DNA from: Verrucomicrobiaceae bacterium
Lineage (GTDB): Bacteria; Verrucomicrobiota; Verrucomicrobiia; Verrucomicrobiales; Verrucomicrobiaceae
DNA length: 6,177 nt
NCBI GenBank assembly: GCA_947463285.1
Contig: CANHTV010000233.1
Location: forward strand, 1-6,177
Direction: 5' to 3'
In this document: positions 1 through 5,994 of the stretch, piece after piece
How the letters are laid out: each line of letters opens with the position of its first letter
Position numbering within the stretch: the first letter of the stretch is position 1
The notes under the pieces: model-generated
What the model was told of the DNA's origin: nothing
The model's input: the letters and a program-made list of their open reading frames with translations, nothing else
Databases searched by the model: none
Program-made: the position numbers and the translations under genes

Positions 1-1
1 C

Positions 2-775
2 TCCGACTCCTCCTGCGGAGCGGGTGTGCAGGCTGATCTGAAGGCGATCTCGGCGCTCGGTGGTTATGCGCTGAATGCGCTGACGAGTGTGGTATCGGAA
101 ACGCCGGGAAAGGTCTCCATGGTGCGCCTACTGGAGCCGGACTTCATCGCGGACCAGATCCGCGTGCTTTTCGCCGCCTTTCCCATCCGCGCGGCGAAGA
201 CTGGGATGCTGGGCGGTGTGTCGCAGGTGGAGGCGGTGGTGCAGACCTGGCAAAGTGTGGCCGGTGACATTCCTCTGGTGGTTGATCCTGTGATGGTAGC
301 GACCAGCGGTGGTAAACTGTTGGAAGATGAAGCCGTGAGTGCCGTGAAAACGCTGCTGCTGCCACTGGCGACACTGATCACCCCGAACATGGATGAGGCC
401 GAGGTGCTCTGGGGCCGACCTGTGATGACGCGGCAGACGATGGAAGCCTGCGCCTGGGATCTGGCGGAGGCTTATGGCACCAGCGTTTTGGTCAAAGGTG
501 GGCATCTGATCGGCGATGATGCGGCGGATGTGCTTTGCACTGACGGTGGCCTGATGTGGCTGGAGGCTGAGCGCACGCCGGATGTGCAGACTCATGGCAC
601 GGGCTGCACCTACTCCGCCAGCATCGCGGTGGGGCTGGCAAATGGATTGCCGCTGGTGGAGGCGGTGACGCAGGCCAAGGAGTTCGTCAGTTGCGCCATC
701 GCTCAGCATTTCGCGTGGACGCAGGGCTCTGGCGTTGTTCATGCTTTGAACCATCTGCATCAGCGTGCTGAATGA
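2..775 (+). CDS. thiD: Hydroxymethylpyrimidine/phosphomethylpyrimidine kinase, 5'-partial
   Basis: This is a cytoplasmic thiamine-biosynthesis kinase of the ribokinase-like fold. It phosphorylates HMP and HMP-phosphate to HMP-pyrophosphate for coupling to the thiazole. The gene enters from outside the window. The frame is open from base 2, where it already encodes the N-terminal substrate/nucleotide motif SDSSCGAGVQADLKA, so the GTG at 26 is an internal Val codon and not the start. Further family motifs are VVDPVMVATSGGKLL (278-322), LITPNMDEAE (the TPN element), VLVKGGH, and the anion-hole/catalytic HGTGCTYSA with its conserved Cys at 605-607. About 257 residues are visible, against roughly 260-270 for the family, so only a few N-terminal residues are missing. 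The region that reads ALTAQNT in enterobacterial ThiD reads ALTSVVSETPGKV here, so the usual HMP-contacting Gln is not obvious. PdxK-type kinases share the fold, but the overall match favours ThiD. The stop overlaps the next start (ATGA, 772-775). Confidence 0.93.
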   Translation, partial: SDSSCGAGVQADLKAISALGGYALNALTSVVSETPGKVSMVRLLEPDFIADQIRVLFAAFPIRAAKTGMLGGVSQVEAVVQTWQSVAGDIPLVVDPVMVATSGGKLLEDEAVSAVKTLLLPLATLITPNMDEAEVLWGRPVMTRQTMEACAWDLAEAYGTSVLVKGGHLIGDDAADVLCTDGGLMWLEAERTPDVQTHGTGCTYSASIAVGLANGLPLVEAVTQAKEFVSCAIAQHFAWTQGSGVVHALNHLHQRAE

Positions 776-1872
776 AGGTTTTAATCCCAGTTCTGGGCCT
801 CATGGCCAGCTTTGCCAGCGCCCAACCGGCGGCGCAGAAGCTCGAAAACATCTCGCAAAACGCCATCCAGTCGGCCTTTCAGATCCTGCGTGGCGAGTAC
901 ATCCGCAGTGGTGATCTGACCTTTGATGAACTGAACCGCGCGGCCTTGCAGGGCCTGCTCCAGCGTCTGGATCTGGGGGCGGAGATCCTGAGCAAGGTCG
1001 AGGCACAGCGGCCTCTCATGGAAAGCGGTCTGCTGGCGGAGATGATCACACCGGAGATCGGCTTCATCCGCCCTCTGGCCTTTGCGGAAAAAGAGGCCGC
1101 TGATCTGGAGAAGAAGCTGCGCGAGTATCGGGACGCCCAGGTGCCGCAGCTCATTCTGGATTTGCGCAGCGCGGCCCCTCCCGGAGATTTCAGCGTCGCT
1201 GCGGCCATGCTGGAGTGCTTTGTGCCGCAGGGAGAGCTGCTGTTTAAGCTGAAGCAGATCGGTCGCGATGACGGTCAGGTTTTCCTCAGCCAACGTGAGC
1301 CAGTCTGGGATCGCCCACTGGTGCTGCTGATCGACCCAGAGACCAACAACCTCGGTGAAACCATCGCCGCCGTGCTGAATCTGCGCAAGCAGGTGGTGCT
1401 GGTGGGTGGACAAACCAAGGGCGCGACCGTGCGCTATGAAACCCTGCCGCTGGATGACTACTGGCTGCTGCGCTTTGCCCGCGCTGAGATGCTGCTGGCG
1501 GATGACACATCGCTGTTTCGTCAGGGCTTAAAACCCAAGTTCCCCGTATTTCTGCCCGTGCAGGCCAAGCGGCTCCTGTTTGGCGCGAATGGCAGGCGCG
1601 AGCCGCTGAAGAAGACGATCTTTGATCAGTCACGCGAGCGCTACAACGAAGCCGCCCTCGTAGCGCGCAAGAATCCTGAGCTGGATGACTACATCCGCCG
1701 CAGCAATGGCCAGCCGTCTGTCGATGCCGTGCGCCCGCTGCGTGATGAAGTTCTGCAACGTGCGGTGGACATGCTCATGACGAGCTCTCATTTCAAAGCC
1801 ATGCAGCTCGACTGGAAAGCCGGGCCGCGTGATGCCCGCCCCACAATCAAAAAAGCCCAGCGTGCCCCATGA
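772..1872 (+). CDS. Secreted S41 (C-terminal processing) peptidase-like protein, probably catalytically inactive
   Basis: This is a 366-residue exported protein. It has a short n-region, a hydrophobic stretch (residues 3-14) and an ASA-Q signal peptidase site after residue 17. Residues 30-70 resemble the helical N-terminal segment of CtpA/Prc proteases. Residues 95-160 resemble the S41 core: EIGFIRPLAF matches the usual IGYI-R-SF strand, LILDLRS matches LILDLRNNPGG, and VPQGELLF matches the strand after it. RPLVLLIDPETNNLGETIAA, then VVLVGGQTKGATV and the LFRQGLKPKFPV strand, complete the fold. At the nucleophile position (three before Glu196, SASAxE in active enzymes) there is Asn193. The general-base Lys of GKG has no equivalent in GQTKGATV, although a Lys lies two residues earlier. 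The PDZ domain normally between the helical part and the core is absent. I infer a periplasmic or secreted non-proteolytic protein, perhaps a binding or scaffold role. The start at 772 overlaps the thiD stop, and no clear ribosome binding site is seen, so translation is probably coupled. Confidence 0.75.
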   Translation: MKVLIPVLGLMASFASAQPAAQKLENISQNAIQSAFQILRGEYIRSGDLTFDELNRAALQGLLQRLDLGAEILSKVEAQRPLMESGLLAEMITPEIGFIRPLAFAEKEAADLEKKLREYRDAQVPQLILDLRSAAPPGDFSVAAAMLECFVPQGELLFKLKQIGRDDGQVFLSQREPVWDRPLVLLIDPETNNLGETIAAVLNLRKQVVLVGGQTKGATVRYETLPLDDYWLLRFARAEMLLADDTSLFRQGLKPKFPVFLPVQAKRLLFGANGRREPLKKTIFDQSRERYNEAALVARKNPELDDYIRRSNGQPSVDAVRPLRDEVLQRAVDMLMTSSHFKAMQLDWKAGPRDARPTIKKAQRAP

Positions 1873-2078
1873 TGATCGAGATCCCTGAAACCGTCGATGG
1901 CCAAGTCACCATCCTGGCCCAGCATACACACCGCACCTGGCATGCCAAGTTGCCGAACGGCAAGGAGGTCATCGCCTTCATCAACGAAGAAGATCCACCG
2001 CTGACCTTGGAGATCGGAGCCAAAGTGCCAGTAAGGATGACCGTGAGTGATTTCTCCCGCGCTCTGATCGCCCTCTGA
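1869..2078 (+). CDS. Small IF-1-like S1/OB-fold protein
   Basis: This 69-residue cytoplasmic protein has the length and pattern of translation initiation factor IF-1. The shared pattern is a strand GQVTIL (IF-1: GTVVEA), then AKLPNGKEVIAFI (IF-1: VELENGHKVLAHI), then LEIGAKVPVRMTVSDFSRALI (IF-1: ILPGDKVKVELSPYDLTKGRI). The NG-K-V-A-I core and the G-KV-V strand with a following D-S-I tail are kept. The basic RNA-contact residues of IF-1 (such as the KMRKNYIR stretch) are replaced by the acidic NEEDPPLTL, so a canonical housekeeping InfA is unlikely and a divergent paralogue or another OB-fold protein is more likely. The ATG at 1869 overlaps the upstream stop (ATGA). A second ATG at 1872 is an equally good start, giving 68 residues. 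Expression is probably by coupled translation, because no Shine-Dalgarno is visible. The function is not known. Confidence 0.6.
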   Translation: MMIEIPETVDGQVTILAQHTHRTWHAKLPNGKEVIAFINEEDPPLTLEIGAKVPVRMTVSDFSRALIAL

Positions 2079-2091
2079 ATTTTCACTAAAG

Positions 2092-2829
2092 ATGGAACTG
2101 AATCGTCGAATTTTAATCACCGGTGCCAATGGTGCTCTCGGTCTGTGCCTGGCTCGTTATTTCCTGGAGCGCGATGCTGCTTGTCATGTATTTTTAGGCG
2201 TTCGCGAGCGGCGTGACCGTGCTGAGGCGCTGGTGGCCGATTTTTCTGATCGTGCCTTTTTGTGTCCTTTGGAAATCACCAGCGCGGAGGCCTGGGCTGC
2301 CGCCGTGGCGCAGATCGAGGCCGAAAGCGGAGGCCCTGTGAATGTGCTGATCAACAACGCGGGCTATCATGATGATGCCCTGCTCGCCAGCATGACGCAG
2401 GCGCAATGGTCTGGTGTGATCGAGGGCAATCTGAGTTCCGTTTTTCTTGGCTGTCAGTCAGTGATGAAGCCGATGATGCAGCAGCGCTGGGGCCGCATCG
2501 TGAATGTCGCCTCCCTGAGCGCGCTGCATTCACCCGCTGGTCAGACGAACTATGCCGCCGCCAAGGCGGGCGTCATTGGGTTGACTCAGAGTCTGGCCAA
2601 GGAAACCGCCAGACTCGGCATCACGGTGAATGTCATCTGTCCCGGCCATATCGAAGGCGCTCTGCCTGCCAACTGGACGGAGGAGCAGATCAAAGCTGTG
2701 AAACGAGATACCCCGATGCGCCGCTTTGCCCGGCCTGAGGAAATCGCGGCGGTTGTTTTCTTTCTTGCCAGCGCGGAGGCGAGCTATATGACTGGCGCGG
2801 CCCTGAAGCTGGATGGTGCGCTTGTGTAA
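2092..2829 (+). CDS. fabG: 3-oxoacyl-[acyl-carrier-protein] reductase-type short-chain dehydrogenase
   Basis: This 245-residue classical SDR matches FabG in length. Visible landmarks are the nucleotide-binding TGANGALG (residues 10-17), NNAG (88-91), Asn113 in EGNLSSVF, catalytic Ser141 in VNVAS, and the YAAAK signature with Tyr154 and Lys158. The Ser-to-Tyr spacing of 13 equals that in E. coli FabG. PGHIEGAL (184-191), TPMRRFARPEEIAAVVFFLAS and the terminal LKLDGAL are also typical of the FabG group. The expected reaction is NAD(P)H-dependent reduction of a beta-ketoacyl-ACP to the 3-hydroxy form in the cytoplasm. An acyl carrier protein gene follows 41 bases downstream, which supports an acyl-chain substrate. 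The usual neighbours fabD, fabF and fabH are not present here, so this may be an accessory paralogue and not the housekeeping FabG. It starts 13 bases after the preceding stop with only a weak purine run (AAAG) close to the ATG. Other SDR activities cannot be excluded from sequence alone. Confidence 0.85.
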   Translation: MELNRRILITGANGALGLCLARYFLERDAACHVFLGVRERRDRAEALVADFSDRAFLCPLEITSAEAWAAAVAQIEAESGGPVNVLINNAGYHDDALLASMTQAQWSGVIEGNLSSVFLGCQSVMKPMMQQRWGRIVNVASLSALHSPAGQTNYAAAKAGVIGLTQSLAKETARLGITVNVICPGHIEGALPANWTEEQIKAVKRDTPMRRFARPEEIAAVVFFLASAEASYMTGAALKLDGALV

Positions 2830-2870
2830 GCCTTTCAGTTCCCCATTTTTCCATCCCCCTGCTAACACGA

Positions 2871-3125
2871 ATGAATCTCCGCCAACGCATCAAAGAAGTC
2901 ATGGCCAGCGAACTCATGCTGGAAGTCAGTGTCGATGACATCGCTGATGATGCCCTGCTTTTTGGCCCCAATGGCATTGGCCTGGACAGTGTGGATGCGC
3001 TCCAGCTCGTTGTGGCTATCGAGAAGCATTTCAAATTGAAGATCAGTGATCAGGACAAGGCGCGCGAGATTCTGCATAACGTTGAAAGCATCGCGAAAGC
3101 CATTGAAGAAGCAGGACTGGCTTAG
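2871..3125 (+). CDS. Acyl carrier protein (phosphopantetheine-binding), accessory type
   Basis: This is an 84-residue, acidic, helical protein with the acyl carrier four-helix pattern. The 4'-phosphopantetheine attachment site is Ser40 in GIGLDSVDAL. The motif is DSV, where classical fatty-acid AcpP has DSL. Helix I is RQRIKEVMASEL, helix II follows Ser40 (VDALQLVVAIEKHF), and the C-terminal helix is VESIAKAIEEAG. The extended loop FGPNGIGLDS and the DSVD motif are more like carrier proteins of specialised lipid or polyene clusters than AcpP. It presumably carries a growing or finished acyl chain for the adjacent FabG-type reductase, and possibly donates acyl groups to an acyltransferase such as the one at 4969-5952. 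The 41-base gap upstream is pyrimidine-rich with no evident terminator or Shine-Dalgarno. The next gene starts 11 bases downstream. Confidence 0.88.
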   Translation: MNLRQRIKEVMASELMLEVSVDDIADDALLFGPNGIGLDSVDALQLVVAIEKHFKLKISDQDKAREILHNVESIAKAIEEAGLA

Positions 3126-3136
3126 CCATTGAGCGC

Positions 3137-4144
3137 ATGAAAAATGCCCTCTTTCTGATCCAGAAGCTGAGCATCACCACGGTCCTTCTTTGGATGATTT
3201 TCCGTGAGCATCGCTTCACAGTGGAGATCCTGCCGCACTTTCAGGCCATGGTGGATCACTGGCCGTGGACGCTGGCAGGCCTTGTCTTTGTCGGCATCTC
3301 TATCTGGCTCAGCGCTGTGCGCTGGGAGATACTGCTGCGTGGGCAGGAGCAAAACATCACCAGCGCTGAAGTCCTGCGAGTGACGGTAGTGAGTAATTTT
3401 TTCAACATCACCTCCGTCGGTGTCATCGGTGGCGATGCCTATCGAGTGCTGGGCTTGATGCAGAGGCCTGGGGCAAAAAAACTACCGCTCATGGTTTCCG
3501 TGATGCTGGATCACATGCTCGGCATGATGGGCATGGGGATCTTGTTTTTGAGCTGCTACGCGGCCTTTTCACATCGTCTGCAAACGCTGGGAAAGGAAGC
3601 CTACCTTATCCTCGAAGGCTTCGAGATGTTCATGGGCGGGTCTTTGGTGATGATTTTTATTTCAGTGATCTCTTTCACTCCGCGACTCTACAACTGGGGT
3701 GAAAAACAGTGGCCGCGAATGCTGGGCTTCCAGCCTTTGAAGAAATTTGTCACAGCCTGTGATGCCCTGCGTCGTGACTGGCGTGGCTCGATCATGGCAG
3801 TGCTGATTTCCATCCTGATCTTCATCTTCCACTTCCTGTCCTTTCATTGCAGTATCTACGCTGTGGGTGGCGAGGCTCCATTGCTGGAGGTGATGGCGGC
3901 CATGCCGATCGTGGATGCTGCAGCCGGTCTGCCCATCTCGGTTTCCGGGCTGGGGGTGCGTGAAAAGACCTTTGAGACGCTCATGAATGCTCTCACTGGA
4001 CTGCCTGCGGGCACAGCCGTGGCGGCTTCGCTGGTGGGCTGGCTGATGAGCGTGATCTGGGGCCTGATCGGCGGACTCGTTTTTCTGCGTACCTCGGGTG
4101 CATCGTTATCGAAGATGGCATCCGTAGAGAAAAACGCTGCATGA
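3137..4144 (+). CDS. Multipass membrane protein of the YbhN/AglD/MprF flippase-domain family (UPF0104, LPG_synthase_TM)
   Basis: This is a 335-residue inner-membrane protein with about seven or eight predicted hydrophobic segments, near residues 5-23, 43-61, 116-140, 164-181, 208-228, 230-250 and 282-307. Family landmarks are RW at 62-63 (AVRWEILLRGQ), FNITSVGVIGGDAYR (residues 89-103; the family has N-x-x-P/S-G-x-x-G-G-D-xx-R), LDHMLGM near 124-130 (the usual D-R/H-x-x-G), and LPISVSGLGVREK (245-257; family pattern P-S-GLG-RE). In MprF the equivalent domain flips lysyl-phosphatidylglycerol. In AglD and YbhN relatives it is linked to polyprenyl- or lipid-linked substrates. There is no soluble synthase domain, so this is the membrane domain alone. 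Its place between an ACP and a lipase-like gene suggests transport of, or action on, an envelope lipid, which is inference. The stop overlaps the start of the patatin-like gene (ATGA, 4141-4144). Confidence 0.82.
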   Translation: MKNALFLIQKLSITTVLLWMIFREHRFTVEILPHFQAMVDHWPWTLAGLVFVGISIWLSAVRWEILLRGQEQNITSAEVLRVTVVSNFFNITSVGVIGGDAYRVLGLMQRPGAKKLPLMVSVMLDHMLGMMGMGILFLSCYAAFSHRLQTLGKEAYLILEGFEMFMGGSLVMIFISVISFTPRLYNWGEKQWPRMLGFQPLKKFVTACDALRRDWRGSIMAVLISILIFIFHFLSFHCSIYAVGGEAPLLEVMAAMPIVDAAAGLPISVSGLGVREKTFETLMNALTGLPAGTAVAASLVGWLMSVIWGLIGGLVFLRTSGASLSKMASVEKNAA

Positions 4145-4963
4145 GTCCACGCATCGCCATCACCCTCGGAGCTTCCTTTTTAGGCTATGCCACCCATTCG
4201 GGATTCATTGCCCGACTTCATGAACTCGGCGTGCGCCCGGTGTGCGTCGGTGGCTCATCTGCTGGAGCCGTGGCCGCAGGTTTGTACGCCTCAGGGCTTT
4301 CGTCTGAGAAGATTCAGGAAATCGTCACCTCTTGGGCTTTTCGAATGTCCTTTGTGTCCAGTACTCCATGGATTCCGCATTACTTTCGCAACACGTTGAC
4401 AACGCGGCATCCTGGGTTCTTTAAAATTGAGGGTGCCGTGGACTATCTGGAAAAACACATGGGTGCGCGCCAGATCGAAGACCTGAAATCACCCACCTTC
4501 ATGGCTGCGGTGAGTGATTTGGATCAAAAGCGCACGCACTTTTTGCAAAGCTGATCCCTCGCTCATGCCATGGTGGCCAGCTGCTGTGTGCCGACGATTT
4601 TCACGCCCATGAAGTATGCGGGCATGACCTGTTTTGACGGCGGTGTGGCTCATAAGGCACCGTTTGACCCCTGGCTGGAGGACGATGGTGTGGATACCAT
4701 CATTCTGCATAGCATCGTCCATAGAGGTTCTGTTCACCCGAAGGTCATCCCGTTAAACCTGATCAAAGTCACCGCCCAGGCCCACGCCTGAACGAGCGAG
4801 CAGCTGCTGCAGTACCGTCTCCGCCTTGCGGCCATCCACGGTAAAAAAGGTACTCGTGACGACAACGACGCATGATCGCCCCAAGCTCTTTTCCGGCTCG
4901 CAAATGCCTCATTTCTACGAGGCTGGAGCCCAGCAGGCGGAATTTTTTTTCAAGAGCATCTGA
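4141..4963 (+). pseudogene. Patatin-like phospholipase pseudogene: two in-frame TGA stops and one homopolymer frameshift
   Basis: The N-terminal part (4141-4551) encodes a patatin-type acyl hydrolase: an oxyanion-type LGASFLGYATHSGF, then GGSSAG with nucleophile Ser40 in G-x-S-x-G. The frame is interrupted by TGA at 4552-4554. It resumes in the same frame with SLAHAMVASCCVPTIFTP and the catalytic-Asp motif DGG (Asp166 in the reconstructed numbering). A second TGA lies at 4789-4791, after which TSEQLLQYRLRLAAIHGKK still reads like the family's C-terminal helix. At the A6 run 4843-4848 the protein-like frame moves by +1 and continues as VLVTTTTHDRPKLFSGSQMP to a TGA at 4961-4963. Removing one A would restore GKKVLV. 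The restored product is about 273 residues and ends 5 bases before the convergent gene's stop, which fits an ancestral intact gene. The stops separate Ser40 from Asp166, so no single product is likely to be active. Sequencing error could explain the A6 shift but less easily the two stops. Confidence 0.85.
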
Positions 4964-4968
4964 AGCCC

Positions 4969-5952
4969 TTACTCGGCTGATTTTTCAGACATCGACTTGC
5001 GGCGTTCTGTGATCAGCTCGCGGAAATCCACATGCGGGTTCGCATAGCTTGGGTATTTGGCGTCCCGCTTTAGAGTTGGCAGATAGCGCCAGTGTTTATA
5101 CATCCACAGCCAGCACTCAGGTGTCTCGCGGATGGCTTTTTCAAAACCGTCCCACACACGCTGTGTCAGTGCCGTGACATCATCCTCAGGGCCGGGCTGG
5201 ATGGCCTCAAAGATGCGGGCCTCATAACGCCCATCCGGCAGAGGCTGACAGACGCCAGTGATCATGGAAAGCCCGAGCCTCCGAGCCAGCTCCACATGCA
5301 GTGTCGGCACGCAAGTTTTCAGGCCGAAGCACTCGATGACCGTGGCCGCTCTTCCTGGTTTGATGTTCAGGTCGGTCAGCAGCCCGGCGTGACCTTGACG
5401 CTTCAGTGCCTTCATCAGCTTCAGCATCGCGTTCTCCTGGGAGATGACGGTGTGTCCCGTGTGCTCACGCAGACGCCTGAAGATGGCGGTGAGAGAGGCA
5501 TTTTTAAAGTCCTGTGCCACGATGGTGAAAGGCACTCCGCGAAAGCCCCAGATCAGGCTGACAAACTCAAAATTCCCGTAATGCGGAGTCACCCACACGG
5601 CCCCTGTGGCACGCGCTTTGGCCTCAGCTTCAGGATCATCCATGCGAAAGCTGATGTGCTTCTGCCAGTTCTCCGGCTTCAAGGCGGTGCACCAGAAGAG
5701 ATCCAAAAACGTCCGCGCGAAGTTTTGATAGGAGCCCAGAGTGATGCGGCGGACTTCCTTTTCACTCAGCTTGCCAGCAAACGCAGCCCGCAGGTTTTCA
5801 CGAGCTGTCCTGCGTCCTCGCGCGTCGGCCAGGTAAGCCACTCTGCCAATGCCCCGTGCTAGGGCCATCACCAGCCAGCGCGGCAGACGTGGCAGCAACC
5901 AGGCTGCCGTCGCGACGAGAGCGGTTTCAAAGAAATATCGGATGTTCTTCAC
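4969..5952 (-). CDS. LpxL/HtrB-type lysophospholipid/lipid A acyltransferase
   Basis: This 327-residue membrane-associated acyltransferase is expected to transfer an acyl chain from acyl-ACP to a lipid A precursor or related lipid at the cytoplasmic face of the inner membrane. I chose the GTG at 5952 (KNIRYFFETALVATAAWLLP follows). The frame stays open up to an ATG at 6069, but that start would overlap the divergent peptidase gene by 75 bases and add a non-family leader. In the new numbering, RENLRAAF (51-58) is the usual LpxL N-terminal motif. HYGNFE contains the catalytic HX4E pair, His124 and Glu129. LLTDLNIKPG corresponds to the family's D-Q-D/G-P-K region, and PECWLWMYKHWR (278-289) is the classic C-terminal PEQWLWxHxRW element. 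A hydrophobic N-terminal anchor is present. No strong Shine-Dalgarno precedes the GTG. The stop is 5 bases from that of the patatin pseudogene. The exact lipid acceptor cannot be told from sequence. Confidence 0.87.
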   Translation of the reverse strand: MKNIRYFFETALVATAAWLLPRLPRWLVMALARGIGRVAYLADARGRRTARENLRAAFAGKLSEKEVRRITLGSYQNFARTFLDLFWCTALKPENWQKHISFRMDDPEAEAKARATGAVWVTPHYGNFEFVSLIWGFRGVPFTIVAQDFKNASLTAIFRRLREHTGHTVISQENAMLKLMKALKRQGHAGLLTDLNIKPGRAATVIECFGLKTCVPTLHVELARRLGLSMITGVCQPLPDGRYEARIFEAIQPGPEDDVTALTQRVWDGFEKAIRETPECWLWMYKHWRYLPTLKRDAKYPSYANPHVDFRELITERRKSMSEKSAE

Positions 5953-5973
5953 GTTGGCAGTTGGTTGTTGGTA
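5953..5973. repeat. Three tandem heptamers GTTGGNN next to the acyltransferase start
   Basis: On the + strand GTTGGCA, GTTGGTT and GTTGGTA follow each other with a period of exactly 7. On the minus strand this is NNCCAAC three times, directly abutting the GTG start of the acyltransferase. It fills half of the 42-base divergent spacer. It could be a small binding site, a leader element that sets translation, or simple slippage. Nothing in the sequence decides between these. Confidence 0.55.
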
Positions 5974-5985
5974 AAAAGTCGTTAC

Positions 5986-5990
5986 GGTGA
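5986..5990 (+). promoter_or_regulatory. Probable ribosome binding site (GGTGA) of the peptidase gene
   Basis: GGTGA pairs with the UCACC part of the 16S rRNA 3' end and lies 4 bases before the ATG at 5995. The spacing is short, so this is a weak site, but it is the best Shine-Dalgarno match near any start in the window and supports 5995 as the start. Confidence 0.35.
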
Positions 5991-5994
5991 ACTT

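Noticed and set aside
2370..2959. A 14-base identical word GATGATGCCCTGCT in both the fabG-like gene (about 2370) and the ACP gene (about 2946)
   Set aside because: Both encode DDALL within conserved protein contexts, with no wider similarity around them, so this is coincidence of codon choice and not a repeat element.
4552..4791. In-frame TGA codons as selenocysteine, glycine or tryptophan recoding
   Set aside because: Several neighbouring genes use TGA as their normal stop, no selenoprotein-like motif or obvious SECIS hairpin follows either TGA, and the same gene also carries a frameshift.
4570..4791. A stand-alone 73-residue ORF starting at the ATG at 4570
   Set aside because: It is the middle part of the patatin-like frame after the first in-frame TGA. 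It lacks the nucleophile Ser and has no ribosome binding site, so it is a fragment of the pseudogene.
4843..4849. AAAAAAG heptamer resembling the dnaX programmed frameshift site
   Set aside because: The protein-like continuation needs a +1 shift, while that heptamer promotes -1 slippage. Two in-frame TGA stops upstream would also block translation, so a base insertion in a decaying gene is simpler.
4943..4966. T8 run and small imperfect hairpin (TTCAAGA/TCTGAA) between the convergent genes as a terminator
   Set aside because: The stem is about 6 base pairs with a bulge and a 3-base loop. The T run precedes it on the + strand, and on the minus strand the hairpin is followed by A, not U, so it fits an intrinsic terminator in neither direction.
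5092..5862. A 256-codon open frame on the + strand opposite the acyltransferase gene
   Set aside because: It is antisense to a well-supported LpxL-type gene and its translation shows no recognisable domain or coherent hydrophobic pattern. Long antisense frames are common in GC-rich coding DNA.
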